A DNA stretch of 64,000 bases from Bradyrhizobium diversitatis (GCF_016031635.1 NZ_JACEGD010000017.1:62001-126000); one strand, 5' to 3'; counted from the first letter of the stretch, positions 54,619 to 63,160 are shown. The notes: generated by a model from the letters alone, not told the origin. Translations and numbers: made by a program.

Positions 54619-56898
54619 TCAATCGTGCCCACGGTGAATGGCGACCCTGAGGATGCGTCCTTCCCCCCGGCAGAGCGACGGGTCGAAGCTGAGAAGCGAG
54701 AAGTCCTCATGATGGGCTGCGATGGCCATCAGGCCGGGCAGTCCGTCCGCCGCGAGCTCGCCGCCCAGATAAGCGAGTTGGGCGATGTCGGTATCGCTCG
54801 GTCGCGCGTTCGCATAACGCGGGTGGGAATGCCATTCGCCGAGATACCGCACTTGGTGCATCGACCGGCGGGTGACGTCGTCGATGGATTGGACCAAGCC
54901 GACCACGCCGCGCTCGAAACACGTCGGGCTGCCGAGACTATCTTCCGGCTGGGGAAACGCATGAGCGAGATGAAGAGATTTGCGGCTGAAGTCGGCGAGG
55001 CCGACGATGGCTCCGCCGGTCTCGTTGGGCAGACGCACGTCGCGTAGCGCGGATAGCTGATCCAAGAACCCGCGATCGTAGCTCACATGCCAAGCGCCAA
55101 TCTCGGTGCGCGTGACGGGTTCGCCGTTCTGCTGCACGACGGAGACCGAACCATCCGCGCCCAGCGTCCAGACCGTCACCTTAGCATCATCGCGCAGAAG
55201 CGAGTCGGCGATGCCCCTTGCGGCCAGTGCGCTCAGGAGCGCGGCTCGGGTCGCAGGGATCCTGTTGGTCAGTGAGCGGCACGAGCCGCTGTAGCGCACG
55301 CCACCCTGCGAGACGTCGAGATGCTCGGCCAGAGAAGGCTCGCTTAGGATCAGACGATGGTATTGCGCCTCGAGATCGCGCAACGTGATGTTGCGCCCTG
55401 CATCTTCCGTTAGGAGGACGACGGCGGTGCCGGAAGGATTGAAGAAGGCACAGACGCGCCGTGCCGCAAAGGGCAGATCGCTCAAATGGCGGGCGACGCC
55501 GACCGACGCCGATGCGTCGATGATGACGGAGGCGGCTGCGTAGGCGGCATCCAGCGCCTTCTGCTGATCCGCGTTCGGCGCGAGCACGCCGGCGACGATC
55601 GCGGATTGAGCCTCGTTCAGCAGTACCGAAATCTGCCTGGCCAACGCGTTGGCCTTTGGCGCGCCGATCTCGTCAGCCAACAGCGCATGCCGAGCCATGT
55701 TGTGCGGCAACAGCGCGTCACCGTCCACGATGGTCCACTCGAACGCGCCCTCGCGGGCGAGATCCATGCCGAGTTGGGAGCCGAGCGAACCGGCGCCGAT
55801 CATGACGGCCTTCCTTCGGTCCGCGACCGCGTTGCCGGCGATCGAAGCCGCGAGGTCTCGATCGAAAGCGAAATGAACCTGCGCCGGCGCGACAGGTAAC
55901 GAAGCTCTACCGATCGGCGCTTCAGGGAACGCCCGGACGTAACCCTTGCCGATGTTGCTGTTGTTGGCGTGCAATACGCCCAGCAGGACCCCGATCTCGC
56001 CCGCGGTGTGGGCGGTGACGAAGGCCCGGAAGTCGTCTGCCCCGCGACCTCCTTCGGTGGTCATGGGGAGACCGACGACGATGGCGAGCCGGCCGGCCAT
56101 CCGCCTGGCGCCGTCGGCGGCGATGCCGGTCCAGGCCTTCAATCTCTCCTTGATCTCGTCGAGCAGCTTGAGGCCGGTCGGCGCGAGTTCCGCTGCCAGA
56201 CTTTCCAGGGTCCGAGGCAGGCGCCGGATCGAGGTCATGATCTGCGGCGGGAGCGCGAAAGCCATCACCGTCAGCGTGATACCGCCCGGCGCGGCCTGCT
56301 TGGATGGAATGGCGAACACCAGGCCCTGGTTGTCGGCACGCACGAAGCCAGCGAACTCAGAGGTCGTGCAGCCGGCCTCGAAGACGCTGCGCGGCAAGAC
56401 CACAGCCATGTCCGCGCCGTAAAAAAGCGGATCCGGCGGTTGCGCCGGATCGTGGAGCTCGCCGCGCGCAGCCTTGGCGAGCCAAAGCTGGATGAGCCGC
56501 GAGAATTCCGTCGGCGTGTGGGTGAGGCGGGCTTCGGACCAAGGCCGATCGTCCACGCACAGCGAGAACGGCATCTCTTCGGGCACGCCGTTCTGATGCA
56601 TGGTGTGCGGGAAGTCGTCCCGCAGCGCCAGCACCGCGGGACGGACGTGCGGCGACGAGAAGAGAACGCCGATCGGCTCTCTGGCGCGGATAGGGTAGGC
56701 GAGGTCCTGGGGGCGTTCCACGTCGATCTCGACATGGACGCCGACATACCCGGTCGTCCTGTCCTCCTTGATCTCGACGAGCGTGGTCGCCGGGAGCCCG
56801 GCGAGCGCGGCTTCCATGAACGAACGCGCCGGCCCAGAGGCGATGCCGTCGATCGTCACCGCCGCGCCGAAGGCCGTCCACCAGGTGTGGATCGCCAT
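54619..56898 (-). CDS. E2-E1-JAB triple-domain ubiquitin-like conjugation protein
   Basis: A 759-residue fusion. Residues 1-165: E2-like domain with the candidate catalytic Cys114 in FSLCVDDRPWSEARL and the ELHDPAQPPDPL tail seen in prokaryotic E2s. Residues 360-560: E1/ThiF adenylation domain with IGAGSLGSQLG, VDGDALLPHNMARH, APKANA, and a possible thioester Cys540 in YSGSCRSLT. Residues ~620-730: JAB/JAMM isopeptidase with NETGG (Glu626), EWHSHP (His690, His692) and SDTD (Asp704). The three activities that CBASS splits over Cap2 and Cap3 are on one chain here. It lies 2 bp after the MBL gene. Confidence 0.87.
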   Translation of the reverse strand: MAIHTWWTAFGAAVTIDGIASGPARSFMEAALAGLPATTLVEIKEDRTTGYVGVHVEIDVERPQDLAYPIRAREPIGVLFSSPHVRPAVLALRDDFPHTMHQNGVPEEMPFSLCVDDRPWSEARLTHTPTEFSRLIQLWLAKAARGELHDPAQPPDPLFYGADMAVVLPRSVFEAGCTTSEFAGFVRADNQGLVFAIPSKQAAPGGITLTVMAFALPPQIMTSIRRLPRTLESLAAELAPTGLKLLDEIKERLKAWTGIAADGARRMAGRLAIVVGLPMTTEGGRGADDFRAFVTAHTAGEIGVLLGVLHANNSNIGKGYVRAFPEAPIGRASLPVAPAQVHFAFDRDLAASIAGNAVADRRKAVMIGAGSLGSQLGMDLAREGAFEWTIVDGDALLPHNMARHALLADEIGAPKANALARQISVLLNEAQSAIVAGVLAPNADQQKALDAAYAAASVIIDASASVGVARHLSDLPFAARRVCAFFNPSGTAVVLLTEDAGRNITLRDLEAQYHRLILSEPSLAEHLDVSQGGVRYSGSCRSLTNRIPATRAALLSALAARGIADSLLRDDAKVTVWTLGADGSVSVVQQNGEPVTRTEIGAWHVSYDRGFLDQLSALRDVRLPNETGGAIVGLADFSRKSLHLAHAFPQPEDSLGSPTCFERGVVGLVQSIDDVTRRSMHQVRYLGEWHSHPRYANARPSDTDIAQLAYLGGELAADGLPGLMAIAAHHEDFSLLSFDPSLCRGEGRILRVAIHRGHD

Positions 56899-56900
56899 GG

Positions 56901-58037
56901 CTAGCCCGCCCGCACCGGGGTCGCCGCGACGCTCACTGCGCCGGCCGCGGTGGCCGAAACGAGCAACAACTGGGCTCCCCGATCGGTGATCTCGATGGTG
57001 CTCGGTTTGGGCTTGCTCTTCGAAGGCAGATCCATGGTGACCTTGAACTGGCCGTCCTTGAGATCGGCGACCGACCGATAGTAGCCCGCGGCCTGGCGGT
57101 GCGGCGGCTGCGGATCGAGGTCCTCGTCGCTGCCCTTGGACGGGATCGACCAGCTGGTGGATATCATAATGGACCGCTCGCGCCCCCGAGTCTCGCACAG
57201 CCACTTGACCTCGTCGGTCGGCTTGGTGACGTCGATGCCCTTTTCCGGCCCAATCGAGAGGTAGGAGCAGTGGTGTGGGATCTTGAAGATATCCCACAGC
57301 AGCCGATCCTGGTTACCGTGGCGCTTGGACGTGATCACGATCTGGTTGATCGAGTCGTAGTTGATGTCCGACATGAACAGCGCGCAGGTTTCGCGGCGTC
57401 CCTCCAGGAAGGTCGCCTGAAAAACCACGCTGTGCTGGTTGCGGTCGATGATCTCGCTCTCGTTCTGATGCCAGCCGAAGGGGCTATGGACGAAGAGCTG
57501 GACGCGCTCGGGACCGAACATCGAAAAGCCGGGCACGTACTGGCCCGCGTCGGTGATGAGGTGCGCGCGCGATTCCAGCGTCAGACCCTGCTTTTCCAGC
57601 CATTCCTTGAGCTTGGTCGGGCGCGAAAAGACGCGGATACCCTTGCCGATGCGCAACCGGTGCCGCGCCTCCTGACGGAGGATGCGGGCGCTATCCTCAC
57701 AGCCGTCCTCCAGGATCGCCGCGGCCGGCACCCACAACTCGTCGATCTTGATCCGGCCTTCACCTTGATACTTCGCGGCATGCTCCAGCCAGAAGAAGTC
57801 GCCCGAACCGCAACAGTGGTCGTCGTCGAGGTGGGTGAAGCAGACCACATCATAATAATCGCGCTTGGCGGCGCGCAGGTCGGCCTTGAGCACCTCGGGC
57901 AGGTCGATGCGGGCGTCCCACATGTCGGCGGGATTGCGCATGTCTGCGTAATCGACCAGCATCTTGCGGCCGTTGGCCATGTCAATGCGGGTGCAATCGG
58001 CATTTCCGAGAGGATGAAAGGTCAGCTTGGCTGTCAT
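56901..58037 (-). CDS. Metallo-beta-lactamase-fold protein of the conjugation operon
   Basis: 378 residues. The metal site is CFTHLDDDHCCGSGDF, a form of HxHxDH in which the first His is separated from the DDH; IPHHCSYLS (residues ~245-255) gives further ligands. The first strands (FHPLGNADCTRIDMANGRKMLVDYAD) are ComEC/Rec2-like. The tail from about 350 is a short Ala/Val-rich, disordered stretch ending in Gly (SVAATPVRAG), which could be a conjugation site. First gene of the operon; its start lies 52 bp inside the divergent palindrome's left side. No RNA or DNA substrate is known. Confidence 0.82.
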   Translation of the reverse strand: MTAKLTFHPLGNADCTRIDMANGRKMLVDYADMRNPADMWDARIDLPEVLKADLRAAKRDYYDVVCFTHLDDDHCCGSGDFFWLEHAAKYQGEGRIKIDELWVPAAAILEDGCEDSARILRQEARHRLRIGKGIRVFSRPTKLKEWLEKQGLTLESRAHLITDAGQYVPGFSMFGPERVQLFVHSPFGWHQNESEIIDRNQHSVVFQATFLEGRRETCALFMSDINYDSINQIVITSKRHGNQDRLLWDIFKIPHHCSYLSIGPEKGIDVTKPTDEVKWLCETRGRERSIMISTSWSIPSKGSDEDLDPQPPHRQAAGYYRSVADLKDGQFKVTMDLPSKSKPKPSTIEITDRGAQLLLVSATAAGAVSVAATPVRAG

Positions 58038-58088
58038 ATCGTTCTTTCTGAATGGTGTTCCGGCTCGAAGTGAGCCCCTACCTTCCAA

Positions 58089-58161
58089 AGCTCGCGACCG
58101 GCGCGAAGTCGGACGCGAAATTCGCTAAATCTTATTTCCGACTTCGCTCGATTCGCGAGCT
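58089..58161. promoter_or_regulatory. 73-bp interrupted palindrome between the two arms of the island system
   Basis: Outer arms AGCTCGCGA (58089-58097) and TCGCGAGCT (58153-58161), and inner arms CGAAGTCGG (58104-58112) and CCGACTTCG (58138-58146), share one centre at 58125. A third small palindrome, GCGAAATTCGC (58115-58125), lies inside. It occupies most of the 145-bp gap between the MBL start and the sigma-like gene's start. It is probably a double operator for a dimeric or tetrameric regulator. Confidence 0.8.
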
Positions 58162-58182
58162 ATGGCTTTCGGAGGAAGCCGA

Positions 58183-58710
58183 TTGACCGATCAATTTCCC
58201 AAAGCGGCGGCATTGCTGACGCTCTCCGCGGACCAGCGGAAGAAGCTGGCTGCCTTGGCGCGGGTGAAGGCCCGCGGCACCACCTTGGAGGCGGACGACC
58301 TCCTGCAGGGCGCCAAGGCGCGATGGCTGAATCCGGATTCGACGGCCGGAAACGATGCGTTCGAAGTTCTGTCGGGCGCGGTGAACAGCATCGCGTCCAA
58401 TGATCGGCGCCGAAGCGCCACGGTCCGTCGTGGTGAAGGGAAACGGCTCGTCGCCGCGTCCGTCGATGCGCCAGATCCGATCGAACTCGCACAGGACCTG
58501 GGCCCCTCCCAGGATGACGCGTACCTCCGCGAGCAGATCTACCGAATGTGCGACGACGAGGAGATAAAAACTCTGCTGCTCCTCCTGGACGACAATGCGA
58601 CGCGGGCGGAAATCCTTGCCGAAACTGGCTGGGACGTGACGAACTATGAAACCGTCAGGAAGAGAATGAAGAAGTGGGGTGCTTCCCTATACAAGGAAGG
58701 GAAATTGTGA
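58183..58710 (+). CDS. Sigma-70-like transcription factor
   Basis: 175 residues. A region 2-like helix LEADDLLQGAKARWL with NSIASNDRRRSATVRRGEG, and a C-terminal region 4-like HTH NATRAEILAETGWDVTNYETVRKRMKKW. Such ECF-style proteins would direct RNA polymerase to its own promoters. A TTG at 58183 is preceded by GGAGGA at 58171 with 6-bp spacing and is preferred; the ATG at 58162 starts right at the palindrome edge and lacks a binding site. It heads an operon with the 142-residue protein and ImmA/IrrE protease and is divergent from the MBL operon. Confidence 0.8.
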   Translation: MTDQFPKAAALLTLSADQRKKLAALARVKARGTTLEADDLLQGAKARWLNPDSTAGNDAFEVLSGAVNSIASNDRRRSATVRRGEGKRLVAASVDAPDPIELAQDLGPSQDDAYLREQIYRMCDDEEIKTLLLLLDDNATRAEILAETGWDVTNYETVRKRMKKWGASLYKEGKL

Positions 58711-59138
58711 TGGAGACCGATCGTGAACTTTCGTTTCGCGAAGAGCTCCTGGAAGAGATACAGCAGGAGATTCTTTCGCTCGAAGGACCCGCCTTGGACG
58801 AGTACCTGCTCGCCTTGGGTATGGATCCGAACCATCTTCTGGAAAGCTTTGACGCGGTTTTTCAGGATCCGGAAATCGCCGCGAAGCGCCGGAAATTCGC
58901 AGCTGCCCGGCAGCGTTCGCGTGAATCCCAAGCCCCCCTCAGCGCCTCGGTCTTGTCGTTCGAGCCATCGAAAAAGCGCGAGATACTCGCTGCCCTTACG
59001 AAAAGAGTTGACCTCACCGGCGACATGACCATCGCGGCGCGAAACCGACGCATCGAATCCGATGACGATCTCGACAGCTTCCTCGAAGCTTGTCTGCGGC
59101 TAGGCCTTATTGACGAGTCCGGCAAGCTGAAGGAATGA
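58710..59138 (+). CDS. Unknown 142-residue acidic protein, predicted partner of the sigma-like factor
   Basis: 142 residues, mostly helical and acidic at the start (METDRELSFREELLEEIQQEI), with a C-terminal SDDDLDSFLEACLRLGLIDES. No membrane segment. Its ATG overlaps the sigma gene's TGA by 1 bp. It sits between a sigma-like gene and an ImmA/IrrE protease, so it could be an anti-sigma protein that the protease removes; that is inference from order only. Confidence 0.7.
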   Translation: METDRELSFREELLEEIQQEILSLEGPALDEYLLALGMDPNHLLESFDAVFQDPEIAAKRRKFAAARQRSRESQAPLSASVLSFEPSKKREILAALTKRVDLTGDMTIAARNRRIESDDDLDSFLEACLRLGLIDESGKLKE

Positions 59139-59142
59139 CCTC

Positions 59143-59907
59143 TTGCGGCCAGCCGAACAACTCCTCGTGGAACTCGGCGTTTCCGAGGCCAAGGAAATCG
59201 ACCTTCTCGCCATCGCCGATTGCGTCGGCGCGCAAGTTCTCTACAGGCGGCTCGTCGGCTGCGAGGCTCAGATCATCGGCTTCAAGGATCGCGCGATCAT
59301 TCATGTGAGCGATGGGGCGAGACCGAACAGGAAAAGGTTCAGCACCGGTCATGAGCTCGGGCATTGGCATCACCACCGAGGCCAGTCGTTCGTCTGCCGT
59401 TCCGATGACATCGGTCGTCCCTTGGACGAGCGCTCGCGAAATGCCGAGCGAATGGCCGACGTCTATTCCGCCGACCTCATCCTTCCTCCATACCTCATTA
59501 AGCCGAAGCTTCATGCGATCGGAGAGGTTTCGCTCGACGCGATAGTCGGACTTGCGCACGAGTTCTCGGCCAGCCTGGCCGCGACCGGCATCCGGATCAT
59601 GCGGATGACGCGCGAGCCTTTGATCCTGATCGCAAAGGATCTGGCAGGCACGAAATGGCAATGGCCGGGAATCACGGTCGGAGGTCTCAGGGTTCGGGAC
59701 GATATCGATCTGAGATCTAGCGTGAGCGTGTCGCTCGCAGGCGTCAACCGGGTCGGACCCGTCAAGAAGGAGTCGGCGAGCTATTGGTTCGATCGCCGAC
59801 ACATCGAGCAATTCGACGTCAAGGTTCAAAGCGTCCGGACAATAGAAGGCGAAGCGCTCACGCTTCTGCGGATCCCGGATTTCAAGATGATCGAAATCTA
59901 CGGGTGA
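59143..59907 (+). CDS. ImmA/IrrE family metallo-endopeptidase
   Basis: 254 residues. The active site is FSTGHELGHWHHH (HExxH) followed by the third-ligand region NAERMADVYSADLILP. Preceding this are the ImmA/IrrE features ADCVGAQVLYRR. ImmA-type proteases destroy a repressor on damage or infection signals; those cases are usually next to an Xre-type repressor, while here the neighbours are a sigma-like factor and an unknown protein. TTG start at 59143 with AAGGA upstream, 4 bp behind the previous stop. It ends with Gly (FKMIEIYG). Confidence 0.85.
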   Translation: MRPAEQLLVELGVSEAKEIDLLAIADCVGAQVLYRRLVGCEAQIIGFKDRAIIHVSDGARPNRKRFSTGHELGHWHHHRGQSFVCRSDDIGRPLDERSRNAERMADVYSADLILPPYLIKPKLHAIGEVSLDAIVGLAHEFSASLAATGIRIMRMTREPLILIAKDLAGTKWQWPGITVGGLRVRDDIDLRSSVSVSLAGVNRVGPVKKESASYWFDRRHIEQFDVKVQSVRTIEGEALTLLRIPDFKMIEIYG

Positions 59908-59940
59908 TGCGACGATTTCGCGAGTTGCGCAGCTCTCTCT

Positions 59941-60246
59941 TTAATAACCCTGATCGGGAGCCGCCGGTAAGGTCAGCATCTGGCGTCGAAGAACGGTCAC
60001 GCCGTATTGAGCATCCATATGCCGTTGAAATAGATCGAACAGGGCCTGGACGTTTTCGGTCAAAGCAGGGTCGTCGACCGGCGATAGAGTTACCTGGTGC
60101 TCCTGAGCCGTGCCCCAGAGCCATCTTTGGAAACGGTCGAGGTTCGCGTCGCCCACGAAGATCGTGGCGGCCACCCACAAACCCATCATCCAGTCATAGA
60201 ATGCACGCGCCACTTTCGGGTCGAGAAGACGGAAAAGGAGATTCAT
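59941..60246 (-). CDS. Small hypothetical protein
   Basis: 101 residues (MNLLFRLLDPKVARAFYDWMM, then FQRWLWGTAQEHQVTL). The N-terminal half is hydrophobic or amphipathic without a clear transmembrane segment. It is real because a strong ribosome binding site, acGGAGGatcgcg, precedes ATG 60246. It is convergent with the ImmA/IrrE gene. Not recognised. Confidence 0.6.
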   Translation of the reverse strand: MNLLFRLLDPKVARAFYDWMMGLWVAATIFVGDANLDRFQRWLWGTAQEHQVTLSPVDDPALTENVQALFDLFQRHMDAQYGVTVLRRQMLTLPAAPDQGY

Positions 60247-60968
60247 CGCGATCCTCCGTCAGGCCCCAGCGAACCGCTACAATGTAGCCGATTCGGCGAA
60301 GCGCGATCTTGTGAATATTGGGGATTGCCGAGGTCGGAAGAGCGGGAATGTGTGGGTGAGAGATGGGTTATTGTCTGATCTGTAAGACACGCTCGGATTC
60401 CAGCAGAACGTTCTTGCTTGGTCGGGGCCGCCGTCGGCCCACTTCAAGGTGAAGCACCTGTTGCGCCAGCGAACGCTCATTCCGAAGAAGTCCGGCGAAT
60501 GGAGCTGAATGACGTTTGCGATCGGTCCGGCGTCATCGGCTGGAGACTGTGTCGGCCGACGAGCCGGCGACGACATGCCCCTTGAGCCAGCTGCCGATCC
60601 CCATGCTACCTGCCTCGCCAGGAAGCAGCGTTGCTGTGCGGGTGCGAGCTGGCTGAAGGGCGCATCAGTCAATTGTCTGCTCTTGATCGGTGCGGGATAG
60701 GCTGCGGATTGTGCAATCTCGATGCCTGCCAGGGCGACTGACAGGATTCGCTCATCCGCATTGTCGGCGACCATCGTTCCAGGTGCAGCTGGAATTTGGC
60801 ATCCACGTGAACGGCGGCCTTGGTGCAAGCAAGTATATGCGTCGATTGCCGCGCCGACGGCGATGATCAAGTTGGGTGTGGATTCTTGATTGCCGGCCGA
60901 CCGCGCTAAGTGGACGCGATCATCACGCCGATAATCAAGTCATTGTATTCCCCAGTACATCGGAGATA
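60247..60968. other. Non-coding or decayed stretch in the island
   Basis: About 720 bp without a convincing gene. The 197-codon open frame on the minus strand at 60277-60870 has no ribosome binding site and an irregular, Ser/Pro/Arg-rich translation. It may be remnant sequence. Confidence 0.45.
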
Positions 60969-60969
60969 T

Positions 60970-61100
60970 GGCGCCTTTAGGCGCCGATATCGCCGTTTGC
61001 GGCAGCTTAAGGCGCCAAAAAGTTGACAAACAGCGAAAAGCGATTACAATAATGGGACCATAAGATGCCAAAAAGGCATTTAAGGGAGCCTTAAGACGCC
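60970..61100 (+). promoter_or_regulatory. hipBA promoter and operators
   Basis: A near-consensus promoter: TTGACA (61023-61028), 16-bp spacer, TACAAT (61045-61050). Around it are repeated operator-like words: GGCGCCTTTAGGCGCC at 60970-60985, TTAAGGCGCC at 61007-61016, ATGCCAAAAAGGCAT (61065-61079, 5-bp arms) and CCTTAAGACGCC just before the ATG. HipB should bind them to repress its own operon. Confidence 0.82.
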
Positions 61101-61442
61101 ATGCCTCCTCGCAGCCAACTGATAAGTGCGCCTCCCTCGGCCGTCCAGGAGGCGATCAAGCGCCTAGGAAACAACCTTCGGACCGCACGCCTCCGCCGCA
61201 ACCTCAGCCACGCGGAGCTGGCAGCCAAGTTGGGGGTAGACCGTCACGTCATCGCTGACGCGGAGAACGGCAAATTGAGCACGAGTGCCGGCGTGTATGT
61301 TGGCATGCTGTGGGCAATGAACCTGCTCGCGTCGCTTGCCGACGTTGCCAATCCGAAGAACGATGAGGAGGGGCTTGCTCTAAGCGGCCTCGATGAGCGT
61401 GAACGTGCGCGACAAGGGGGGGAACCAAGCAATGCCTTCTGA
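61101..61442 (+). CDS. hipB: HipB-like antitoxin (Xre-family HTH)
   Basis: 113 residues. The HTH core is LGNNLRTARLRRNLSHAELAAKLGVDRHVIADAENGK, followed by a C-terminal part that should contact HipA. It would neutralise HipA and repress the operon from the sites at 60970-61100. ATG 61101 is preceded by aaGGGAgcc. Its last 11 bp overlap the HipA start, so the two are translationally coupled. Confidence 0.88.
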   Translation: MPPRSQLISAPPSAVQEAIKRLGNNLRTARLRRNLSHAELAAKLGVDRHVIADAENGKLSTSAGVYVGMLWAMNLLASLADVANPKNDEEGLALSGLDERERARQGGEPSNAF

Positions 61443-62775
61443 GGAGTGTTTCGTCTACATCACGCTGCCAAGCCAGACAGAACCGGTTACGGCGGGGCGG
61501 TACCAGCTCGACACGACACGCCAAGGTGCTGCTGTCGGACAATTCGTCTACGGCCGCAGCTACCTTGAGCGAAAGGATCGCGTCGAGTTCGACCCGGTCG
61601 AGCTCAAGATTCAAGTCCCTCCGTTCCGGACAACGAAGCTGCGCGGCAATTTTGGGGCGTTGCGGGACAGCTCTCCGGACGCATGGGGCCGCAAGCTCAT
61701 CGAAACTCGTTTGGGTAATCCATCGCCGAGCGAGATTCAATATCTGCTCAATTCACCCGATGATCGCGCCGGCGCTTTAGGCTTCGGTCTCAACGTGCAA
61801 CCGCCGGCACCTGCTCGTGCGTTCAACAAAACGCTGGACTTGGCGCGGTTGATCGAGGTGGCCGACCAGATCGTCGCCGCAGAAAAGGATCCGGCAGCAC
61901 CCGCACCAGCTGGTGCTGACGCCGAACAGGCCGAGGCCTTGATGCGCGCGGGCACCTCGATGGGAGGCGCGCGGCCGAAGGCTACCGTCGAAGACGAGGA
62001 TGCGCTTTGGCTCGCGAAATTCCCGCATCGCGACGATCGATGGAATAACCCGCGGGTCGAACATGCCATGCTGACCCTTGCTCGCGAGTGCGGGATCTCG
62101 TGCGCGGAGAGCCAGATGACCACGATCGGCGACAAGGACGTCGTCTTGATCAAGCGGTTCGATCGCAACAAGGCCGGGAAGGGGTACCTTCGCAGCAGGA
62201 TGGTGAGCGCCTTGACGCTGCTCGATGCCGATGACACGCCCGACACTGTCGATAAGCGTCAAAAATGGTCGTATCTTCTGCTGGCCGACGAAATCCGACG
62301 AGCCGCATCCGGAAGTCAGTCGAAGGATCTGCCAGAGCTGTTTCGGCGGGTGTGCTTCAATGCTCTCATCTCCAACACCGACGATCATCCACGCAACCAT
62401 GCCATTTTGGCAAAGGATCAGGCCTGGTCGCTCTCGCCGGCATACGACCTCACACCGAACCCGATGATTGCCTTGGAGCGCCGGGACCTGGCGATGGCCT
62501 TTGGCACCTGGGGACGATACGCCAACCGGCTCAATTTGCTGTCGCAGTGTGAACGTTTTCTCCTGTCCAAAGAAGAGGCAACTGCAGTCGTCGACGGCAT
62601 GAAAGCGACCATTGGGGAGTCCTGGTATCGGGTCTGCCGACAGGTGGGCGTCAGCGAGCGGGACTGCGAATTGATCCGCAGCGCGTTCGTTTACGAAGGC
62701 TTCGGTTACGATCTGGCGGATCCGACGATCGCAACCGACGACGCCGAAGAACTGCCGACAACCCGCCCGCGCTAA
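61432..62775 (+). CDS. hipA: HipA-family serine/threonine kinase toxin
   Basis: 447 residues. The N-terminal subdomain (VTAGRYQLDT, VGQFVYGRSYLER) is followed by the kinase lobe with the Gly-rich GTSMGGARPKATVE, the catalytic NTDDHPRNHAIL and the metal-binding SPAYDLTPN. HipA toxins phosphorylate an aminoacyl-tRNA synthetase (GltX for E. coli HipA) and stop translation. ATG 61432 follows aaGGGGGGaaccaagc; an earlier ATG at 61393 would overlap hipB more. The C-terminus has an extra ~25 polar residues. Confidence 0.9.
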   Translation: MPSEECFVYITLPSQTEPVTAGRYQLDTTRQGAAVGQFVYGRSYLERKDRVEFDPVELKIQVPPFRTTKLRGNFGALRDSSPDAWGRKLIETRLGNPSPSEIQYLLNSPDDRAGALGFGLNVQPPAPARAFNKTLDLARLIEVADQIVAAEKDPAAPAPAGADAEQAEALMRAGTSMGGARPKATVEDEDALWLAKFPHRDDRWNNPRVEHAMLTLARECGISCAESQMTTIGDKDVVLIKRFDRNKAGKGYLRSRMVSALTLLDADDTPDTVDKRQKWSYLLLADEIRRAASGSQSKDLPELFRRVCFNALISNTDDHPRNHAILAKDQAWSLSPAYDLTPNPMIALERRDLAMAFGTWGRYANRLNLLSQCERFLLSKEEATAVVDGMKATIGESWYRVCRQVGVSERDCELIRSAFVYEGFGYDLADPTIATDDAEELPTTRPR

Positions 62776-63160
62776 ACCGCAGCTGCTTGATGCTGCGAAC
62801 GAGGCACCTGCGAACCTGCAACTGGTATTTTTCGAAGGATTCAGATATCGTCAACGGCCGCTCCCGGTATCCTTGGAGGTGGGCAGTAGTCTGCGGTCGG
62901 CAGCGTGCCACCAGCGTTTGCGCGGCGCTCGACGGATGCTGCCGTCGTCACGAAGATTGGCAAAACGCCGGGGCGGTCCGGTAAGTGTAACGCCGAGCCG
63001 CTCCGCGGTGGACAGAAGCGGGGGCTCTCTTTGGAGGCTCGGGCCTTCTGCAGATCGCACGATCGCGAAAAATCTACGGTGCAGGCGGAGAGCGACTTGC
63101 CCCAGCTGGGAGACTCACTCTAAGCACAAAACACGGTATAACTTCCTGGCGATCTGAAGA
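62776..63160. other. Intergenic region after hipA
   Basis: 385 bp. Only short open frames without ribosome binding sites; I see no gene, terminator or repeat with confidence. Confidence 0.4.

Noticed and set aside
53418..58037. Calling the operon CBASS type II
   Set aside because: No CD-NTase gene is present in the window and E2, E1 and JAB are fused on one chain.
60277..60870. 197-codon open frame on the minus strand
   Set aside because: No ribosome binding site, odd Ser/Pro/Arg-rich composition and no recognisable domain.
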